Position numbers and translations under genes: made by a program | Part shown: piece after piece, positions 61,819 to 64,000 of the stretch | Numbering within the stretch: the stretch's first letter is position 1 | Layout: each line of letters begins with the position of its first letter | The notes under the pieces: generated by a model | Told to the model about the DNA's origin: nothing | The model's database searches: none | What the model saw: the letters and a program-made list of their open reading frames with translations, nothing else | Assembly (NCBI RefSeq): GCF_000163895.2 | Contig: NC_016630.1 | Location: forward strand, 124,001-188,000 | Source: Filifactor alocis ATCC 35896 | Lineage (GTDB): Bacteria; Bacillota; Clostridia; Peptostreptococcales; Filifactoraceae | DNA length: 64,000 nucleotides | Direction of reading: 5' to 3'

Positions 61819-61853
61819 AAAAACCGGAGACAACTATTTTTGGAGGTCTCCGG
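61819..61853 (-). terminator. Terminator of the pyruvate carboxylase gene
   Basis: CCGGAGAC (61824-61831) pairs with GTCTCCGG (61846-61853); on the minus strand the stem is followed by TTTTTAC. Confidence 0.8.
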
Positions 61854-61870
61854 CAATTAAGTTTATTATT

Positions 61871-64000
61871 TTACTTTAATATCATGGCTAATTCGTCATC
61901 AGAAACAGAGTCTCCTTGAGAAATTAAAATTTCAGAGATTGCTCCATCTGTTTTTGCCAGAATTGTGGTTTCCATTTTCATTGCCTCTACAATCATAAGA
62001 GGTTGATTCTTCTTAATAGAATCTCCGGGGTTGACTAAGATTTCAGCAATGGTTCCCGGAATAGGAGAAGCGATATGTTTAGGATTGGACTTATCTGCCT
62101 TTCGTTTACTATCTTTTTTAGTTTGAACGGAACGGTCTAAAATTTCGACTTCTCTTGCAGAACCGTTTAATTCAAAATAAACAGACCTCATACCGTTTTC
62201 ATCAGCATCACTGTATCCTGTATAACAGATATTAAGCAGTTTTCCATCTTCAATTGCGACATCAATTTCTTGACCTTTTTCCAAGCCGTAGAAGAATACA
62301 GTGGACGGAAGGTTGCTGATATCATTATACAAATCAATATGTTTGCAATAATCATCATATACTTTTGGATAGAGAGCATAACTTAAAATATTTCGTTCGT
62401 TTGCAATATCTCGATACTTTTCATTTAGGTGGAGTTTGATTTTTTCAAAATTTTCCTCCGGAAGAAGTAGTCCCGGACGTTCTGTAAGAGGAGTTTTTCC
62501 TTTTAAAACGATTTTTTGTAATTCTTCAGGAAACCCTCCGTCAGGTTGACCAATCTGTCCCATAAAATATTCTACAACAGAGTCAGGGAAAGAGAGGTTT
62601 TCGCCTTCTGTGAGTATATTTTCAGGAGTTAAATTATTTTTTACCATAAAAATTGCCAAATCCCCAACAATTTTAGAAGATGGAGTTACTTTTATAATAT
62701 CTCCTAATAAAAGATTTGCTTGACGATAAGCTTCTTTCACCTCTTCAAATTTATGTTCAAGTCCTACTGATTTGGTTTGTGGTAACAAGTTAGAATACTG
62801 TCCTCCCGGAATTTCATATTTATAAATTTCAACAGAAGGTGTTTTTAGTTCAGACTCAAATTTTTTATAAATTTTGCGTACTTCTTTGAAATAATTACTT
62901 ACTTCATTTAATTCTTCTAAATCCAGTCCTGTATCTCTATCTGTATTTTTTAGAGCTGCAACAACAGCATTTAAAGAAGGTTGTGATGTAAGACCTGACA
63001 TGGATTCAAGTGTAAGATCTGCAATATCAACACCTGACTCAGCAGCCATTAAAATGGTTGCAACTGAGTTTCCAGAAGTATCGTGTGTGTGAAGATGAAT
63101 AGGAATATGCAGTTCTTTTTTTAGTTTGGAAATTAATTTTTTTGCTGCATAAGGTTTTAGCAGACCCGCCATATCTTTAATTCCTAAGATATGAATACCC
63201 GTTTTTTCCAACTCTTTTGCCTTGTTAATGTAGTACTCCAAAGGATATTTTTTGTTATTAGGATTTAAGATATCAGAAGTATAACAAATCGTTCCCTCTA
63301 CGATTTTTCCTGTGTTTAATGCAGTTTCAATCGGAAGTTTCATATTTTCTAACCAGTTTAAGCTGTCAAAAATTCTAAAGACATCAATTCCTTGTTTAGC
63401 AGAAACTTTGATGAATTCACTTACTACATTATCAGGATAATTTTTATATCCTACTGCATTAGAGGCACGTAACAACATTTGTTGTAGTACATCCGGCATG
63501 GATTCAGACAGTTTTTCCAGTCTTCTCCATGGAGATTCTTTTAAGAAACGGTAGGCTACATCAAAAGTGGCGCCTCCCCATGTTTCCATGGAGAAAGTAT
63601 CTCTAAAAATTTTATTGCAATAAGGTGCTGCTTGCAACATGTCATAGGTTCTCATACGAGTTGCAAAAAGTGACTGATGAGCATCGCGCATAGTTGTATC
63701 AGTAATATATAATTTCTTTTCATTCATAATCATTTGAGTAAAATCTTTGGCGCCCATTTCTTTGAATAATTGTTTGCTACTCTTTGAGTTTGTGGATAAA
63801 TCCATTTTAATTTTCGGAATTTTGATATCTGATATAGAAGGATCATATTTTTCATTTACGATAATATCTCCAATAAAATTCATTAATTTGCTCGCACGAT
63901 CCTTACTGCCTTTTATATTGAATAAATCTTTTGTATCTTCAATGAAGGAGGTATAGCAGTTTCCTTCTAAGAAAGTAGGGTGATTTAGGACATTGATTAA
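61871..64000 (-). CDS. pyc: Pyruvate carboxylase, C-terminal part (continues past window edge)
   Basis: Biotin enzyme making oxaloacetate from pyruvate and bicarbonate. The visible 709 residues hold the end of the biotin carboxylase part, the carboxyltransferase domain (ITDTTMRDAHQSLFATRMR, FRIFDSLNWLENM, HLHTHDTSGNSVA) and the biotinyl domain with Lys in IVEAMKMETT. The frame remains open to the right edge: the residues before the first internal ATG at 63883 read NVLNHPTFLEG and YTSFIEDTKDLF, the conserved end of the biotin carboxylase part of full-length Pyc. This argues against a stand-alone oxaloacetate decarboxylase alpha subunit. The 5' end and the rest of the biotin carboxylase lie outside. 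Confidence 0.93.
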   Translation of the reverse strand, partial: LINVLNHPTFLEGNCYTSFIEDTKDLFNIKGSKDRASKLMNFIGDIIVNEKYDPSISDIKIPKIKMDLSTNSKSSKQLFKEMGAKDFTQMIMNEKKLYITDTTMRDAHQSLFATRMRTYDMLQAAPYCNKIFRDTFSMETWGGATFDVAYRFLKESPWRRLEKLSESMPDVLQQMLLRASNAVGYKNYPDNVVSEFIKVSAKQGIDVFRIFDSLNWLENMKLPIETALNTGKIVEGTICYTSDILNPNNKKYPLEYYINKAKELEKTGIHILGIKDMAGLLKPYAAKKLISKLKKELHIPIHLHTHDTSGNSVATILMAAESGVDIADLTLESMSGLTSQPSLNAVVAALKNTDRDTGLDLEELNEVSNYFKEVRKIYKKFESELKTPSVEIYKYEIPGGQYSNLLPQTKSVGLEHKFEEVKEAYRQANLLLGDIIKVTPSSKIVGDLAIFMVKNNLTPENILTEGENLSFPDSVVEYFMGQIGQPDGGFPEELQKIVLKGKTPLTERPGLLLPEENFEKIKLHLNEKYRDIANERNILSYALYPKVYDDYCKHIDLYNDISNLPSTVFFYGLEKGQEIDVAIEDGKLLNICYTGYSDADENGMRSVYFELNGSAREVEILDRSVQTKKDSKRKADKSNPKHIASPIPGTIAEILVNPGDSIKKNQPLMIVEAMKMETTILAKTDGAISEILISQGDSVSDDELAMILK

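Noticed and set aside
61871..63883. Stand-alone oxaloacetate decarboxylase alpha / PycB subunit of 670 residues
   Set aside because: The frame continues upstream without a stop to the window edge and reads as the conserved end of the biotin carboxylase part of full-length pyruvate carboxylase.

Overview
The window is AT-rich (low-GC) DNA with strong AGGAGG-type ribosome binding sites, frequent TTG/GTG starts, sigma-A promoters, a T-box leader and a gene content typical of Bacillota, class Clostridia (RNase Y, RNase M5, GatCAB, a PurF with iron-sulfur cysteines, a HesB-like protein, YprB). A Peptostreptococcales/Tissierellales-type anaerobe is my best guess; the genus cannot be fixed from the sequence alone. 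Both window edges cut genes: ftsH on the left (5' end missing) and a full-type pyruvate carboxylase on the right (N-terminal part missing).

Layout. 0-9 kb: ftsH, a HesB-like protein, PepF-type oligopeptidase, an IS3-type relic with nested hairpins, a YprB nuclease, an AlkD-like protein, 5-formyl-THF cyclo-ligase and a CtpA protease. 9-25 kb: a long run of same-strand, tightly packed or overlapping RNA/DNA maintenance genes (trmK, nif3-like, zinc-ribbon protein, RNase H, THUMP methyltransferase, rnmV, rsmA, mtaD, xseAB, a polyprenyl synthase, tlyA, recN, nudix, mltG, trmR, trhP). 25-30 kb: rny, a sirtuin, a small lipoprotein and an IS30-family element. 30-40 kb: the purine cluster purE-purF-purM-purN-purH-purD/L. 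40-47 kb: an aminotransferase, a Usp-like protein, an IS200-type element, a Fur-family regulator, and an ArsR/HMA/P-type ATPase metal-efflux operon. 47-53 kb: cell-wall genes (dacF-like carboxypeptidase, polysaccharide deacetylase), obg, yhbY, ligA. 53-62 kb: an amide-nitrogen block (gatCAB, T-box-controlled asnA, ynbB-like PLP protein, a long glutamine synthetase), then pyruvate carboxylase on the other strand.

The most unusual region is the purine cluster. PurD and PurL are joined in one 1651-residue reading frame with no linker. The PurF encoded in the same cluster has Ala in place of the N-terminal catalytic Cys and further changes in the glutaminase site, while its phosphoribosyltransferase motifs and Fe-S cysteines are kept. 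This predicts an ammonia-dependent first step of purine synthesis. Other points: an exact TTGACA-17-TATAAT promoter with a near-palindromic ArsR operator just downstream; a P-type ATPase whose metal-binding domain is a separate gene; an IS200 transposase mRNA whose ribosome site is paired by an upstream complement; a yhbY start separated from its ribosome site by a small hairpin; and an RNase Y gene whose ribosome site points to an AUC codon.
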